DNA of 62,051 nt from Bifidobacterium breve. Lineage in GTDB: Bacteria > Actinomycetota > Actinomycetes > Nanopelagicales > Nanopelagicaceae. Positions 23,994 to 34,806 of this stretch are shown here, piece by piece; the stretch's first letter is position 1, and the number at the start of each line of letters is the position of its first letter. The stretch covers positions 1 through 62,051 of the forward strand of contig CAMCYS010000008.1 in the NCBI GenBank assembly GCA_945885625.1, read 5' to 3'. The notes under the pieces were generated by a model that had not been told where the DNA came from, ran no database searches, and saw nothing but the letters and a program-made list of their open reading frames with translations. The translations under genes and the position numbers were made by a program.

Positions 23994-26711
23994 TCAGCCA
24001 GTATTACGTAAACCTGCTGCAACACCGTTAATTGTTAGTAGTAGCGCACGAATCAATAATGGGTCTGCATCAGCACCTTCGGTGCGAACGCGGCTCAGCA
24101 AGTTAATTTGCAGCAAGTGCAGCGGTGATAAATAAGCATCGCGAACTTGTAGTGTGCGCGAAAGAATCGGTTGATCTTCGAGAAGTGATTGTTTCTTAGT
24201 TAACAAGTTAATTTCAGCCACAGTAAGCGCAAACTCAGCTTCAATGTCAGCTAGAAAATGATGCAACTCAACAGGCACAAGCTTTTCAACATAGCGACGA
24301 GCCAGCGCTAAATCTGTTTTTGCTAGCGTCATTTCAACATTGCTAATAAAGGTATGAAAGAAGTGCCATTCTTTGAGCATGCTTGATGCAACATCGCCGT
24401 GACCGGCTTCGCGCGCAGCTTTTAAACCAGTGCCGACGCCATACCAACCAGGCACAATCTGACGTGATTGGGTCCAACCAAATACCCATGGAATCGCACG
24501 CAAGCTACCTAGCCCACTAGATGCATCAGGGCGACGTGATGGCCGGGAACCTAAGAAAAGATTTCCGAGTTGTTCAACTGGGGTGGAAGCGTAGAAATAT
24601 GCAGGCAAATCAGGATGATCAACAAGTGATCGATATTGGACAAATGAATTATCACTAATCGATTGCATGCAAGCATTCCAGCGCTCTAGATCTTCAGGAG
24701 CTTGGCGAGGACCACGATTAAGCACAGTTGCTTCAAGAGCAGCTGCCAAAGTTAACTCAACGTTTTCGCGCGCTAGGGAAGGCAGTGAGAACTTGTCACT
24801 AATAACTTCACCTTGTTCAGTCATTTTAATTTCGCCATCAATTGAGCCCCAAGGAAGTGCGATTAGCGCCTCATAGGTTGGGCCACCGCCGCGACCAACT
24901 GAGCCACCGCGACCATGGAATAAACGTAAGCGAACTCCGTATTTGATTGCGACATCACGCAATTTGCGTTGTGCGCGGTGAATTTCCCATTGGCTAGTTG
25001 CAATACCGGCATCTTTATTGGAATCTGAGTAACCCAACATGATCTCTTGCACATCGCCACGCAAAGTTAATAACTTGCGATAAGTAGGATTGCTAAGGAG
25101 TTTTTCTAAAATTTCGCCAGCAGCACGAAGTTCGGCAACTGTTTCAAGAAGCGGGGCAAAACCAATACGGGTAACACCTTTATCAAGATCAACTAAGCCA
25201 ACATATTTTCCAAGTACGGCAGCTGCCAATAAATCATCAGCACCTTTAGTCATCGAAACGATATAGGTTTCGATTGCAGTTGATCCGAAACGATCAATTA
25301 TTTCGCCAATGGCGGTGAAAGTATCCATAGTCTTTGTTGCATCAGCATCAAGCTTGCTCAAGTCAGGTTTTTTAGTGCTTGCTAATTCAGCAGCCAATAA
25401 ATCAAACTTCTGCTCATGACTTTGTGCTAGATAACCTTCAGCTATCTGTAGTTGAGAGAGAACATGGTGATGGGCATCTGAATGCTCGCGGATATCCATA
25501 GTTGCGTGGGTTAAACCAAAAGTGCTAACCGTGCGAATAGTGCGTTCTAGTAAGCCTGTTGCAATTAGCTCCCCACGGTGAGCAAAAAGTGAATTGCGCA
25601 TTAACGTTAAATCTGCCAATAATTCAGCAGTATCGCGGTAATCGCGATGAGGAACATGTGGACCTTTAGCAGCATGGCGCATGCGTGTGAAAGCTAAGCG
25701 ATGCACAATTGCAGTGGCTTTCAAGCGATAAGGCTCTTCGACATTTAAGCGCATGAAGCGTTCTTCAAATTCTGGAATATATTTTAAGTCTTCTTCAATT
25801 GAGGCAGTTAGTTCAGGTGTTGCACCAACTATGCGAGTTGAAACTGAGAGCAGCTGACGTAGCTCATCCATCGCTGCAATTGTTACGCGAATAGCATGAC
25901 CCGCTTGCAAAACTAGTACATCGCGGGTTACCTCTGCAGTGATATTTGGGTTTCCATCACGGTCGCCACCGATCCAGTTCCCGAAGGAAAGCGGGCGAGC
26001 GGTTACCGGAACATCAATTCCCAGACGCTTCATCTGTATTGCAAAATCGTTTAGAACTTGAGGCACGGATAATTTAAATAAATCATCTAAGTAAAAAACC
26101 GCATTCATAGCTTCATCAAGTGGTTCTGGGCGATCAAGTCGAAGTTCATCGGTCTGCCAAAGCAGATCAATCAGTTCGGCTAACTTAGCAACACGCGATG
26201 GCGAATTTTTTTGATCCAGTAAAGTGGCAACTTTTCCTAATTTATTCAAAATAGAACGGCGAGCTGCTTCAGTTGGATGCGCAGTGAAAACTGGACGCAC
26301 ATTAAGTTCAGATACCCAAAGTGCTAAATCAGCATCAGAAAACTCATGACCTGGTGTCTGCGCTCTTTTAGCAGCCAAGATGCGATCAGTTGCGCGGGTT
26401 AACCAGGAACCACCTTCGGCACGTGCATCGGCCAAAATGTGTGCACGGTGAACTTGTTCAGCAACATTTGCTAAATGAAAGTAAGTACTAAATGCGCGCA
26501 CTAACTGCACTGAATCTTCTACAGATAAATCAGAAAGTAATTCTCCGCTATCGCCTTCGCGCACAGCCTTACGCACTGCCTCAACTAAATTGAGCAGTTC
26601 GACGCCTTCTTGGCGTACAAGGGTTTGGCCTAAGAGTTCGCCTAACTGGCGAACATCATTACGCAACTCTGCGTCATCGGCCTGAAAATCACCTGACATG
26701 GGCGTAATCAT
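23994..26711 (-). CDS. ppc: Phosphoenolpyruvate carboxylase
   Basis: About 905 residues from the ATG at 26711. It fixes bicarbonate onto PEP to give oxaloacetate, the main anaplerotic entry to the TCA cycle. The catalytic His is in FTAHPTEAARR, later motifs are GYSDSNKDAG and FHGRGGSVGRGGGPT, and the protein ends with the invariant LRNTG. The frame is open to 26813, but residues encoded upstream of 26711 are unlike PPC. ATG 26699 is a second candidate. The gene is divergent from mfd; a stable hairpin (26776-26803) occupies the shared upstream region. Confidence 0.95.
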   Translation of the reverse strand: MITPMSGDFQADDAELRNDVRQLGELLGQTLVRQEGVELLNLVEAVRKAVREGDSGELLSDLSVEDSVQLVRAFSTYFHLANVAEQVHRAHILADARAEGGSWLTRATDRILAAKRAQTPGHEFSDADLALWVSELNVRPVFTAHPTEAARRSILNKLGKVATLLDQKNSPSRVAKLAELIDLLWQTDELRLDRPEPLDEAMNAVFYLDDLFKLSVPQVLNDFAIQMKRLGIDVPVTARPLSFGNWIGGDRDGNPNITAEVTRDVLVLQAGHAIRVTIAAMDELRQLLSVSTRIVGATPELTASIEEDLKYIPEFEERFMRLNVEEPYRLKATAIVHRLAFTRMRHAAKGPHVPHRDYRDTAELLADLTLMRNSLFAHRGELIATGLLERTIRTVSTFGLTHATMDIREHSDAHHHVLSQLQIAEGYLAQSHEQKFDLLAAELASTKKPDLSKLDADATKTMDTFTAIGEIIDRFGSTAIETYIVSMTKGADDLLAAAVLGKYVGLVDLDKGVTRIGFAPLLETVAELRAAGEILEKLLSNPTYRKLLTLRGDVQEIMLGYSDSNKDAGIATSQWEIHRAQRKLRDVAIKYGVRLRLFHGRGGSVGRGGGPTYEALIALPWGSIDGEIKMTEQGEVISDKFSLPSLARENVELTLAAALEATVLNRGPRQAPEDLERWNACMQSISDNSFVQYRSLVDHPDLPAYFYASTPVEQLGNLFLGSRPSRRPDASSGLGSLRAIPWVFGWTQSRQIVPGWYGVGTGLKAAREAGHGDVASSMLKEWHFFHTFISNVEMTLAKTDLALARRYVEKLVPVELHHFLADIEAEFALTVAEINLLTKKQSLLEDQPILSRTLQVRDAYLSPLHLLQINLLSRVRTEGADADPLLIRALLLTINGVAAGLRNTG

Positions 26712-26775
26712 CGCAGGTCTTTGACAATCGCGATTACCGCGCTTGTACTCAGCAAGATAGAATTGAGAGTAATTC

Positions 26776-26803
26776 GCCCCCTCCCACCTTTGGGAGTTGG
26801 GGC
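26776..26803. promoter_or_regulatory. Stable bulged inverted repeat between ppc and mfd
   Basis: CTCCCA (26781-26786) pairs with TGGGAG (26791-26796) around a CCTT loop, and GCCCC (26776-26780) pairs with GGGGC (26799-26803) across a two-base bulge, giving 11 bp. Neither strand has a T run after it, so a terminator is unlikely. It could be an operator or a 5'-leader structure of ppc. Confidence 0.35.
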
Positions 26804-26843
26804 TTAAGGTCATTTCGTAGCAGCTAAAGGGGCGGGGGTTGTC

Positions 26844-29800
26844 ATGCGTGGTCTATTAAATTCACTTGCCGACTACCCGGAATTTATCGATGCCACCAGT
26901 GAAAATAATTTGCATCGATCTCATAATCTGGTCACACCACCACCGAGCTTTCCGTTTTTAATCGCACAAATCGCTCAATCTAGGCCAGTTCTAGTCGTCA
27001 GTGGTTCTAGTCGGGGCGCTGAAGATATTGCCAGCGAACTTCGCGACTTACATGATCGCGTTCTTGAATTTCCGGCTTGGGAAACGCTGCCGCACGAACG
27101 ATTAAGCCCAAGAAGTGACACTGTTGCTCGCCGAATTCAAACGCTAAATGAATTAGCGCATTCGGGTTCTGCGCTTAATCCGATTGTGATTACGCCAGTG
27201 AGAGGTGTTATCCATCGCATCATTGCAGATTTAGCTAAGCAACCGCTTCAATTTATTGAACAAGGACAAGAGATTGCGTTAAGTGATTTAATTAAACACT
27301 TAACTGATCTGGCCTATGTGCGAACTGATTTAGTTGAAAAACGTGGCGAATTTGCGGTGCGTGGCGGAATCATCGACTTATTCTTGCCGCTTACTAAACA
27401 CCCAGTACGGATTGATTTCTTTGGCGATGAAATTGAAGAGTTAAATTACTTTGAAGTATCTGGCCAGCGAACATCTGAACCCGTAATTGGAAAACTTGAG
27501 ATTTTTCCTTGTCGCGAATTATTGTTAACGCAAGATATTCAAATCAAAGCAAATGACTTAATAGCTAAATTTCCGGCAGCTGCTGAGATGCTAGATCGCA
27601 TGGCAGCTGGAATTGCCACCGAAGGCATGGAATCTCTTATTCCATTGTTAATCGAAGAGCAAGAAACTTTGCTTGATCGCATGCCCCCTAATACCGAAAT
27701 CATTTTCTTAGATGAAGAACGAATTCGTTCTCGCGCAGCCGACCTGCTTTCTACTAACGAAGAATTCCTTGCTGCTTCTTGGTCTAATGCAGCCGTTGGT
27801 GCAGTTGCCCCCGTGCACACTGGCATTGGCACTTATTTAGCCTGGGATGAACTGGCTGAAAAGATAACTAGCTTGGGCCTAAATCGCCGCTCCCTTAATT
27901 CCTTTGGTTCAGATTTAAGTGAAAATACTGACTTTTTGGCGATCTCAGCGATTGACCCTTTGCGTGGCGATTTGGATCAATTATTGGCCGTGCTCGGAGA
28001 AGCGGTTTTAAATAACTTCAAGGTGATTTTCACGGCTAATGGTCATGGCATGGTTGAACGCTATGCCGGAATATTCCGCGGCGCAGATTTACCGGTCTAT
28101 GTGGTCGACCAACTGCAGGCAAAGCCAACGGCTGGCTTAATCCACATTACAACTACGCCAATAACTTATGGTTTCTCTTACCCAAGTGCGCAAATACTCT
28201 TTATTACCGAGCATGATTTAACTGGCAGCAAATCTCGCGTTAAAGACTCTGATCGGTTGCCTTCAAAACGTAAACAGAGCGTTGATCCACTCGAATTAAA
28301 AGCTGGCGATTTTGTAGTTCATGAACAACACGGAATCGGTCGCTATGTCGAAATGATTCAACGTGAAACAGCAGGTATCGTTCGCGAGTATTTAATTATT
28401 GAATACGCCTCAGCAAAACGTGGTCAACCCGGCGATCGCATTTTTGTGCCAACTGATTCATTAGAACAAGTTAGTAAATACATTGGTGGCGAATCACCAA
28501 CAGTCCACCGCCTTGGAAGTGGTGAATGGCAGAAAGCAAAGGGCCGCGCACGAAAGGCAGTTCGCCAAATTGCGGGTGAATTAATTCGACTTTATGCTGC
28601 TCGCACAAGCGCGCCAGGCTTTGCATTTTCACCAGATACGCCATGGCAGCGCGAACTCGAAGATGCGTTCTCTTATATTGAAACGCTTGATCAGTTAGCC
28701 ACAATCGATGAAGTTAAGCGCGATATGGAACGCCCGTTTCCGATGGATCGCATTATCTGTGGCGATGTTGGCTATGGCAAAACTGAGATTGCTATTCGCG
28801 CTGCTTTCAAAGCGGTACAAGATGGCAAACAAGTAGCCGTACTTGTGCCAACAACCCTACTGGTGCAGCAGCACTACAAGACATTCACTGAACGCTATTC
28901 CGGTTTTCCCATCAAAGTCGCTGGTATGTCTCGCTTTAATTCGGCCAAAGAGAGTAAAGAGATTACGCAGGGGTTGGGCGAAGGGGCTATCGATGTTGTT
29001 ATCGGCACTCATCGGATCCTCTCAAATGATGTGATTTTTAAGGATTTAGGGCTGGTTATCGTTGATGAAGAGCAGCGTTTTGGTGTTGAACAGAAAGAAT
29101 CTCTGAAGAAATTGCGTACTACCGTCGATGTTCTTTCTATGTCAGCTACGCCCATTCCACGTACTTTAGAAATGGCGGTAACCGGAATTCGCGAGATGTC
29201 CACGATTACTACGCCACCAGAAGAGCGACATCCGATCTTGACTTATGTCGGAGCCAGTGAAGATGCCCAAATTGCTGCGGCGATACATCGAGAACTTTTG
29301 CGAGATGGTCAGATTTTCTATATTCACAATCGTGTTGAATCAATTGATCGCACCGCATCTCGTCTACAAGAGCTAGTCCCAGAAGCTCGCATTCGAGTAG
29401 CACATGGCCAGATGAGTGAATCGATGCTAGAAGATGTAATTCTCGGATTCTGGAATCGTGATTTCGATGTACTGGTCTGCACAACCATCGTGGAAAGCGG
29501 CCTGGATATTGCAAACGCTAATACTTTAATTGTGGAGCGTGCCGACATGTTTGGCTTATCGCAACTTCATCAATTACGTGGTCGGGTTGGGCGTGGCCGT
29601 GAACGTGCTTATGCCTACTTCCTTTATCCAGCTGATCAACCTCTTTCGGAAATTGCGATTGATCGCTTGAAAACTATTGCTTCAAATACTGACCTCGGTG
29701 CTGGAATGCGAGTTGCGCTTAAGGATTTAGAAATTCGCGGTGCCGGCAATTTACTTGGCGGCGAACAATCTGGACACATTGCCGACGTCGGCTTTGATCT

Positions 29801-30356
29801 TTATATGCGCATGGTTGGTGAAGCAGTACAAGATTACAAGACTGGCTTTATCGAAAGCGAAGAACCAAATCATGAATGCAAAATTGAAATTCCAATCAAC
29901 GCACACCTGCCCGAAGAGTATGTTCCAGGTGAACGACTGCGTCTTGATCTCTATCGCCGCTTAGCTGATGTGCAGAGTGATGCCGATGTAGATTCAATTG
30001 CAGCCGAATTGATTGATCGGTTCGGTGAACTGCCAGAGACTGCCCAGGCGCTGCTGGGTGTAGCCAAACTGCGAGCACTGGCCAAGGGTCAGAAACTGCG
30101 CGAAGTCGTAATCTCGGGCAAATTCCTTCGCCTATCGCCATTGACCTTGCCGGAATCACGCCAACTTCGCTTAGCCCGCATTTATCCAGGGTCCATCTAT
30201 AAGAGCGCTGCAAGCACGGTTTTGGTTGCCCTTCCCAAAGCGGCCGCATGGAATCCGTCCGAAAGCACCCCAGTTATGGGGGATACTTCTACTCTGGCTT
30301 GGGTATCCGAAGCCGTAACCGAATTAGCGGCTAACCCGAAAGTGAGTACATCTTGA
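26844..30356 (+). CDS. mfd: Transcription-repair coupling factor
   Basis: A 1,170-residue translocase that removes stalled RNA polymerase and recruits UvrA. Domains in order: UvrB-like N region, an RNA-polymerase-interacting CarD-like domain (AGDFVVHEQHGIGRYVEM), RecG-type helicase with Walker A GDVGYGKTEIA and the DEEQRFG box, motif VI (QLRGRVGRGRERAYAY) and the TRCF C-terminal domain. The ATG has GGCGGGGG upstream. Its stop overlaps the TTG start of the lipoprotein gene by four bases. Confidence 0.96.
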   Translation: MRGLLNSLADYPEFIDATSENNLHRSHNLVTPPPSFPFLIAQIAQSRPVLVVSGSSRGAEDIASELRDLHDRVLEFPAWETLPHERLSPRSDTVARRIQTLNELAHSGSALNPIVITPVRGVIHRIIADLAKQPLQFIEQGQEIALSDLIKHLTDLAYVRTDLVEKRGEFAVRGGIIDLFLPLTKHPVRIDFFGDEIEELNYFEVSGQRTSEPVIGKLEIFPCRELLLTQDIQIKANDLIAKFPAAAEMLDRMAAGIATEGMESLIPLLIEEQETLLDRMPPNTEIIFLDEERIRSRAADLLSTNEEFLAASWSNAAVGAVAPVHTGIGTYLAWDELAEKITSLGLNRRSLNSFGSDLSENTDFLAISAIDPLRGDLDQLLAVLGEAVLNNFKVIFTANGHGMVERYAGIFRGADLPVYVVDQLQAKPTAGLIHITTTPITYGFSYPSAQILFITEHDLTGSKSRVKDSDRLPSKRKQSVDPLELKAGDFVVHEQHGIGRYVEMIQRETAGIVREYLIIEYASAKRGQPGDRIFVPTDSLEQVSKYIGGESPTVHRLGSGEWQKAKGRARKAVRQIAGELIRLYAARTSAPGFAFSPDTPWQRELEDAFSYIETLDQLATIDEVKRDMERPFPMDRIICGDVGYGKTEIAIRAAFKAVQDGKQVAVLVPTTLLVQQHYKTFTERYSGFPIKVAGMSRFNSAKESKEITQGLGEGAIDVVIGTHRILSNDVIFKDLGLVIVDEEQRFGVEQKESLKKLRTTVDVLSMSATPIPRTLEMAVTGIREMSTITTPPEERHPILTYVGASEDAQIAAAIHRELLRDGQIFYIHNRVESIDRTASRLQELVPEARIRVAHGQMSESMLEDVILGFWNRDFDVLVCTTIVESGLDIANANTLIVERADMFGLSQLHQLRGRVGRGRERAYAYFLYPADQPLSEIAIDRLKTIASNTDLGAGMRVALKDLEIRGAGNLLGGEQSGHIADVGFDLYMRMVGEAVQDYKTGFIESEEPNHECKIEIPINAHLPEEYVPGERLRLDLYRRLADVQSDADVDSIAAELIDRFGELPETAQALLGVAKLRALAKGQKLREVVISGKFLRLSPLTLPESRQLRLARIYPGSIYKSAASTVLVALPKAAAWNPSESTPVMGDTSTLAWVSEAVTELAANPKVSTS

Positions 30357-30964
30357 AAAAATTCACCGCAGTCACAATCGCCTCTGTTGCAGCAATCGCA
30401 CTTTTCCTAACTGGTTGCTCACAAGTTGGCGCGGCCGCCACGATCGGAAGCACCAAGATTACGCAAGCAACCGTTCAGACCAGCATTGATACCGTAATGG
30501 CTGAGCGCGCGGGGGTAGATACCTCCCAATTGCAATTAGAGAGTGGCGAAGAGCTAAACCGAAGCCAACTTCGTTTCCACTTATTTGCCGGTCTTTTAAA
30601 AGCAGCTGCTACATCTGTGAAAGTTACTGTTACTAAGGCTGAGATCGATACTCGCCGCGAAGTAATCATTCAGCAAGTTGGTGGCGTAACTAATTTGCCA
30701 CAAGCACTTGTTGGCGCTGGTATCGCATCAACTGATTTCGATACTTATTTAGAAGCAGTGTTAAATTCTGAAAAAATCCAACAGACTTTCGTTGCAGCTG
30801 GAGTACCTGAAGCAGATATTCCAACCAAGATGCAAGAATTAGTGGTGGCAACAGGAAAGACCAATAAGGTAACGGTTAACCCACGTTACGGTGTCTGGAA
30901 TGAAGATACAGCTGAAGTTACAGCTGCGGTAAGTGACGCAGTTTCACCTTCAACTTCTAAATAA
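30353..30964 (+). CDS. SurA-N-like lipoprotein
   Basis: A 203-residue secreted lipoprotein. It begins with TTG inside the mfd stop (TTGA). The lipobox LTGC puts the lipidated Cys at residue 22. The mature part resembles the SurA N-terminal chaperone domain (SQVGAAATIGSTKITQATVQTSIDT) but no parvulin PPIase domain follows, so it would act as a holdase or an inactive relative. It is coupled to mfd and followed by mazG, matching the lipoprotein / mazG neighbourhood of other actinobacteria. Confidence 0.82.
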   Translation: MKKFTAVTIASVAAIALFLTGCSQVGAAATIGSTKITQATVQTSIDTVMAERAGVDTSQLQLESGEELNRSQLRFHLFAGLLKAAATSVKVTVTKAEIDTRREVIIQQVGGVTNLPQALVGAGIASTDFDTYLEAVLNSEKIQQTFVAAGVPEADIPTKMQELVVATGKTNKVTVNPRYGVWNEDTAEVTAAVSDAVSPSTSK

Positions 30965-30977
30965 TTCAGTCACGTAA

Positions 30978-31607
30978 ATGTCAGAACTTCTGCGCCTTGC
31001 GGAGGTAATGAACAAATTGCGTTCGCCGGGCGGTTGTCCTTGGGATGCCGAACAGACGCACGAATCTCTGATCAGATACCTTCTGGAAGAGTCCTACGAA
31101 TTTATCGACGCGGTTGAAACCAATGATCGGGCTGGCTTACAAGAAGAACTTGGCGATTTGCTGCTGCAGGTCTACTTCCATGCTCGGATTGCCCAAGATG
31201 ATCCACTAAACCCATTTACAATTGAAGATGTTGCCCGCGGTATCGCAGATAAATTAATTAATCGGCACCCGCACGTCTTTGCAGATGTCGAGGTTTCCGG
31301 AGTAGCTGAGGTTATTTCTAATTGGGAAGAGATTAAAGCTGCCGAAAAGGGTCGCACTTCGGCGATTGATGGTGTCGCCCTTTCGCAACCTTCGCTGCCA
31401 TTGATTTCAAAGCTTTTGCATCGTGCTGAAAAATATGGAGTTTCCTTAGATCTGCCTACAGCGCAGGTTAATGATGCTGAAATGGCAGTCGAACAAATAC
31501 TTGCGATCGCAGCATGGGCCAGCGCCAATGAAATTGATCTCGATTCTTTGCTGCGCCAGCGGGCACGAACACTAATGGCGCAGATCCAAAGCAATGAAGC
31601 GCGGTAG
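30978..31607 (+). CDS. mazG: MazG-type nucleoside triphosphate pyrophosphohydrolase
   Basis: A 209-residue protein that hydrolyses NTPs to NMP and PPi, cleaning aberrant nucleotides. GGCPWDAEQTHESLIRYLLE (about 18-37) followed by ESYEFIDA gives the EExxE metal motif, and ELGDLLLQVYFHA (about 55-67) supplies the E-x-x-D pair. The second half is a reduced copy of the MazG domain. It lies between the lipoprotein gene and eno. Confidence 0.93.
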   Translation: MSELLRLAEVMNKLRSPGGCPWDAEQTHESLIRYLLEESYEFIDAVETNDRAGLQEELGDLLLQVYFHARIAQDDPLNPFTIEDVARGIADKLINRHPHVFADVEVSGVAEVISNWEEIKAAEKGRTSAIDGVALSQPSLPLISKLLHRAEKYGVSLDLPTAQVNDAEMAVEQILAIAAWASANEIDLDSLLRQRARTLMAQIQSNEAR

Positions 31608-31672
31608 ACTGCTCACCTGAGTTCAGCGCTGATCTCTCTAGTTAATTTCAATAGGTAGCAATTAGTAATTAG

Positions 31673-32959
<1,287 letters not shown>

Positions 32960-32972
32960 GCGAACTTAACTC

Positions 32973-33377
32973 ATGGCCCGTCGTCGTTTAAACTTTAATC
33001 GTCGACGCAATACCAATAGTCGCACACTAGTGCTGGGCTTCTTTCTCTTCTTCCTGGCTCTTACCATTGCACCTCCCGTGCAACATTATTTTTCCCAGCG
33101 CGCTGAAATCAGTGCTGTTCAATCACAAATTAAAGCTGGCAACTCTGCTGTTAATGAGGCGCGCAAAGAACTCGAACTTTGGCGCGATCCAGAATATGTA
33201 AAATCACAAGCTCGCGCTCGCCTGCACTTTGTTCTGCCGGGTGAGCGTCAATATATAGTTACAGATGCAACAACTCAGGCTGAGGAAAATAAAACTGATG
33301 TCGCAAACAACATTCCAGTTGGTTTGCCTTGGTATAACCGCTTAATCGCATCAATTACTGAAACTGGCGCTAATTAA
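32973..33377 (+). CDS. FtsB/DivIC-like septum formation protein
   Basis: A 134-residue single-pass protein: a basic cytoplasmic start (MARRRLNFNRRRN), one helix (about 19-36), then a coiled coil (about 40-72) ending with LWRDPEYVKSQARARLHFVLPGE, the DivIC family signature. It joins the FtsQLB divisome complex. The place between eno and DUF501 matches Rv1024. Confidence 0.92.
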   Translation: MARRRLNFNRRRNTNSRTLVLGFFLFFLALTIAPPVQHYFSQRAEISAVQSQIKAGNSAVNEARKELELWRDPEYVKSQARARLHFVLPGERQYIVTDATTQAEENKTDVANNIPVGLPWYNRLIASITETGAN

Positions 33378-33895
33378 TGTCCGAACGCGAAGTATCGCAA
33401 GAAGATCTAGATTGTATTGAAGCCCAATTGGGTCGCACCCCACGCGATGTTCATGCCATCGGCTATCGCTGCCCATGCGGAAAACCAGCAGTAGTTGAAA
33501 CCCCACCACGACTTGGCGATGGCACCCCATTTCCAACTTACTTTTATGCCACTTGCCCACGATTAACTGGCGCGATCTCGACCCTTGAATCAACTGGCTT
33601 GATGGGCGAGATGAATGAACGTTTAGCGACTGATGCTGAATTAGCTGGGGCATATGCAGCCGCGCATGAAGATTACTTAGCAGCGCGCGCAGTTCTAAAG
33701 ATGGATGTGCCGGAGGTCGAAGGTATCAGCGCTGGCGGCATGCCAGATCGCGTTAAGTGTTTACACTCATTAGTTGCACATTCACTTTGTGCTGGCGCAG
33801 ATGTGAATCCGCTAGGTGATGAAGCGTTAGCAAAATTACCGCAATGGTGGAAAGATCAACCTTGTAGCATCGCAGAGAATGTAAAGGCAAACTAA
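33377..33895 (+). CDS. DUF501 family protein
   Basis: A 172-residue soluble protein of unknown biochemical role, with the DUF501 features LGRTPRDVHAIGYRCPCGKP, PTYFYATCPRLTGAISTLES and the C-terminal VKCLHSLVAHSLCAG. Cys and His residues could bind a metal. It overlaps both neighbours by one base, so ftsB, DUF501 and ppx are tightly coupled. Confidence 0.93.
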   Translation: MSEREVSQEDLDCIEAQLGRTPRDVHAIGYRCPCGKPAVVETPPRLGDGTPFPTYFYATCPRLTGAISTLESTGLMGEMNERLATDAELAGAYAAAHEDYLAARAVLKMDVPEVEGISAGGMPDRVKCLHSLVAHSLCAGADVNPLGDEALAKLPQWWKDQPCSIAENVKAN

Positions 33896-34806
33896 TGCGC
33901 GTAGGTGTTGTTGATTGCGGCACTAATTCAATTCGGTTACTTATCGCCGACATCGATGGTGGCAACTTCCGCGAGGTAACTCGTCAGATGCAGGTTGTTC
34001 GACTCGGTCAAGGTGTTGATGAAACTAATCAATTCCACCCCGATGCCATCTCGCGCACTTTCGCAGCAGTTGATCTATATGCAGCTGAAATCACTCGCCG
34101 CGGTGTTGAGAAGCTGCGCTTCTGCGCAACAAGTGCCACACGAGATGCGCTAAACCGAAACGTATTCGTCGATGGTGTGAAAGAACGCTTAGGCATTGAA
34201 CCCGAAGTAATTTCAGGCGATGAAGAAGCTCGACTTTCCTTCGCTGGCGCAACTCGGGAATTTAGTCGAAGCGATGGTCCGTTCTTAGTTGTCGATATCG
34301 GTGGCGGCTCAACTGAATTTGTTTTAGGTACTGATTCAGTTGATAGTGCAATCAGTGTAAATATTGGCTGCGTTCGCATGACTGAACGCCATTTCCGCAA
34401 CGATCCACCTACTGCCGATGAAATTGCGATTGCTCGCGGTGATATTCAAAATGCGATAGATATTGCTTATGCCAGCGTGGATATTAAGAGTGCTAAGACT
34501 CTAGTTGCCGTAGCCGGCACCGCTACAACGGTTGCAGCAGCAGCGTTGAACTTGCCGGAATACGACCGTTATGCGATTCACTTATCGCGCATTTCGGCTG
34601 AGCAAGTTCATACAGTGAGCAATAATTTCTTGAATATGAAACGTGAAGACCGTGCGGGACTTGGCTATATGCACCCAGGTCGAGTTGATGTAATTTCGGC
34701 CGGCTCACTAGTTTTATCTGAAATCATGAGAGCAACTGGTGCTAAAGAATTCGTCGCATCTGAAAACGATATCCTCGATGGAATGGCATGGTCGCTTGCC
34801 AAGTAA
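33895..34806 (+). CDS. Ppx/GppA phosphatase
   Basis: A 303-residue ASKHA-fold phosphatase acting on polyphosphate or pppGpp. DCGTNSIRLLIAD (7-19) is the first phosphate loop and VVDIGGGSTEF (about 130-140) the second, AGTATTVAAAAL a further nucleotide-contact region. It has only the N-terminal catalytic pair of domains, the short actinobacterial form. Its end overlaps the start of the uracil-DNA glycosylase gene. Confidence 0.93.
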   Translation: MRVGVVDCGTNSIRLLIADIDGGNFREVTRQMQVVRLGQGVDETNQFHPDAISRTFAAVDLYAAEITRRGVEKLRFCATSATRDALNRNVFVDGVKERLGIEPEVISGDEEARLSFAGATREFSRSDGPFLVVDIGGGSTEFVLGTDSVDSAISVNIGCVRMTERHFRNDPPTADEIAIARGDIQNAIDIAYASVDIKSAKTLVAVAGTATTVAAAALNLPEYDRYAIHLSRISAEQVHTVSNNFLNMKREDRAGLGYMHPGRVDVISAGSLVLSEIMRATGAKEFVASENDILDGMAWSLAK

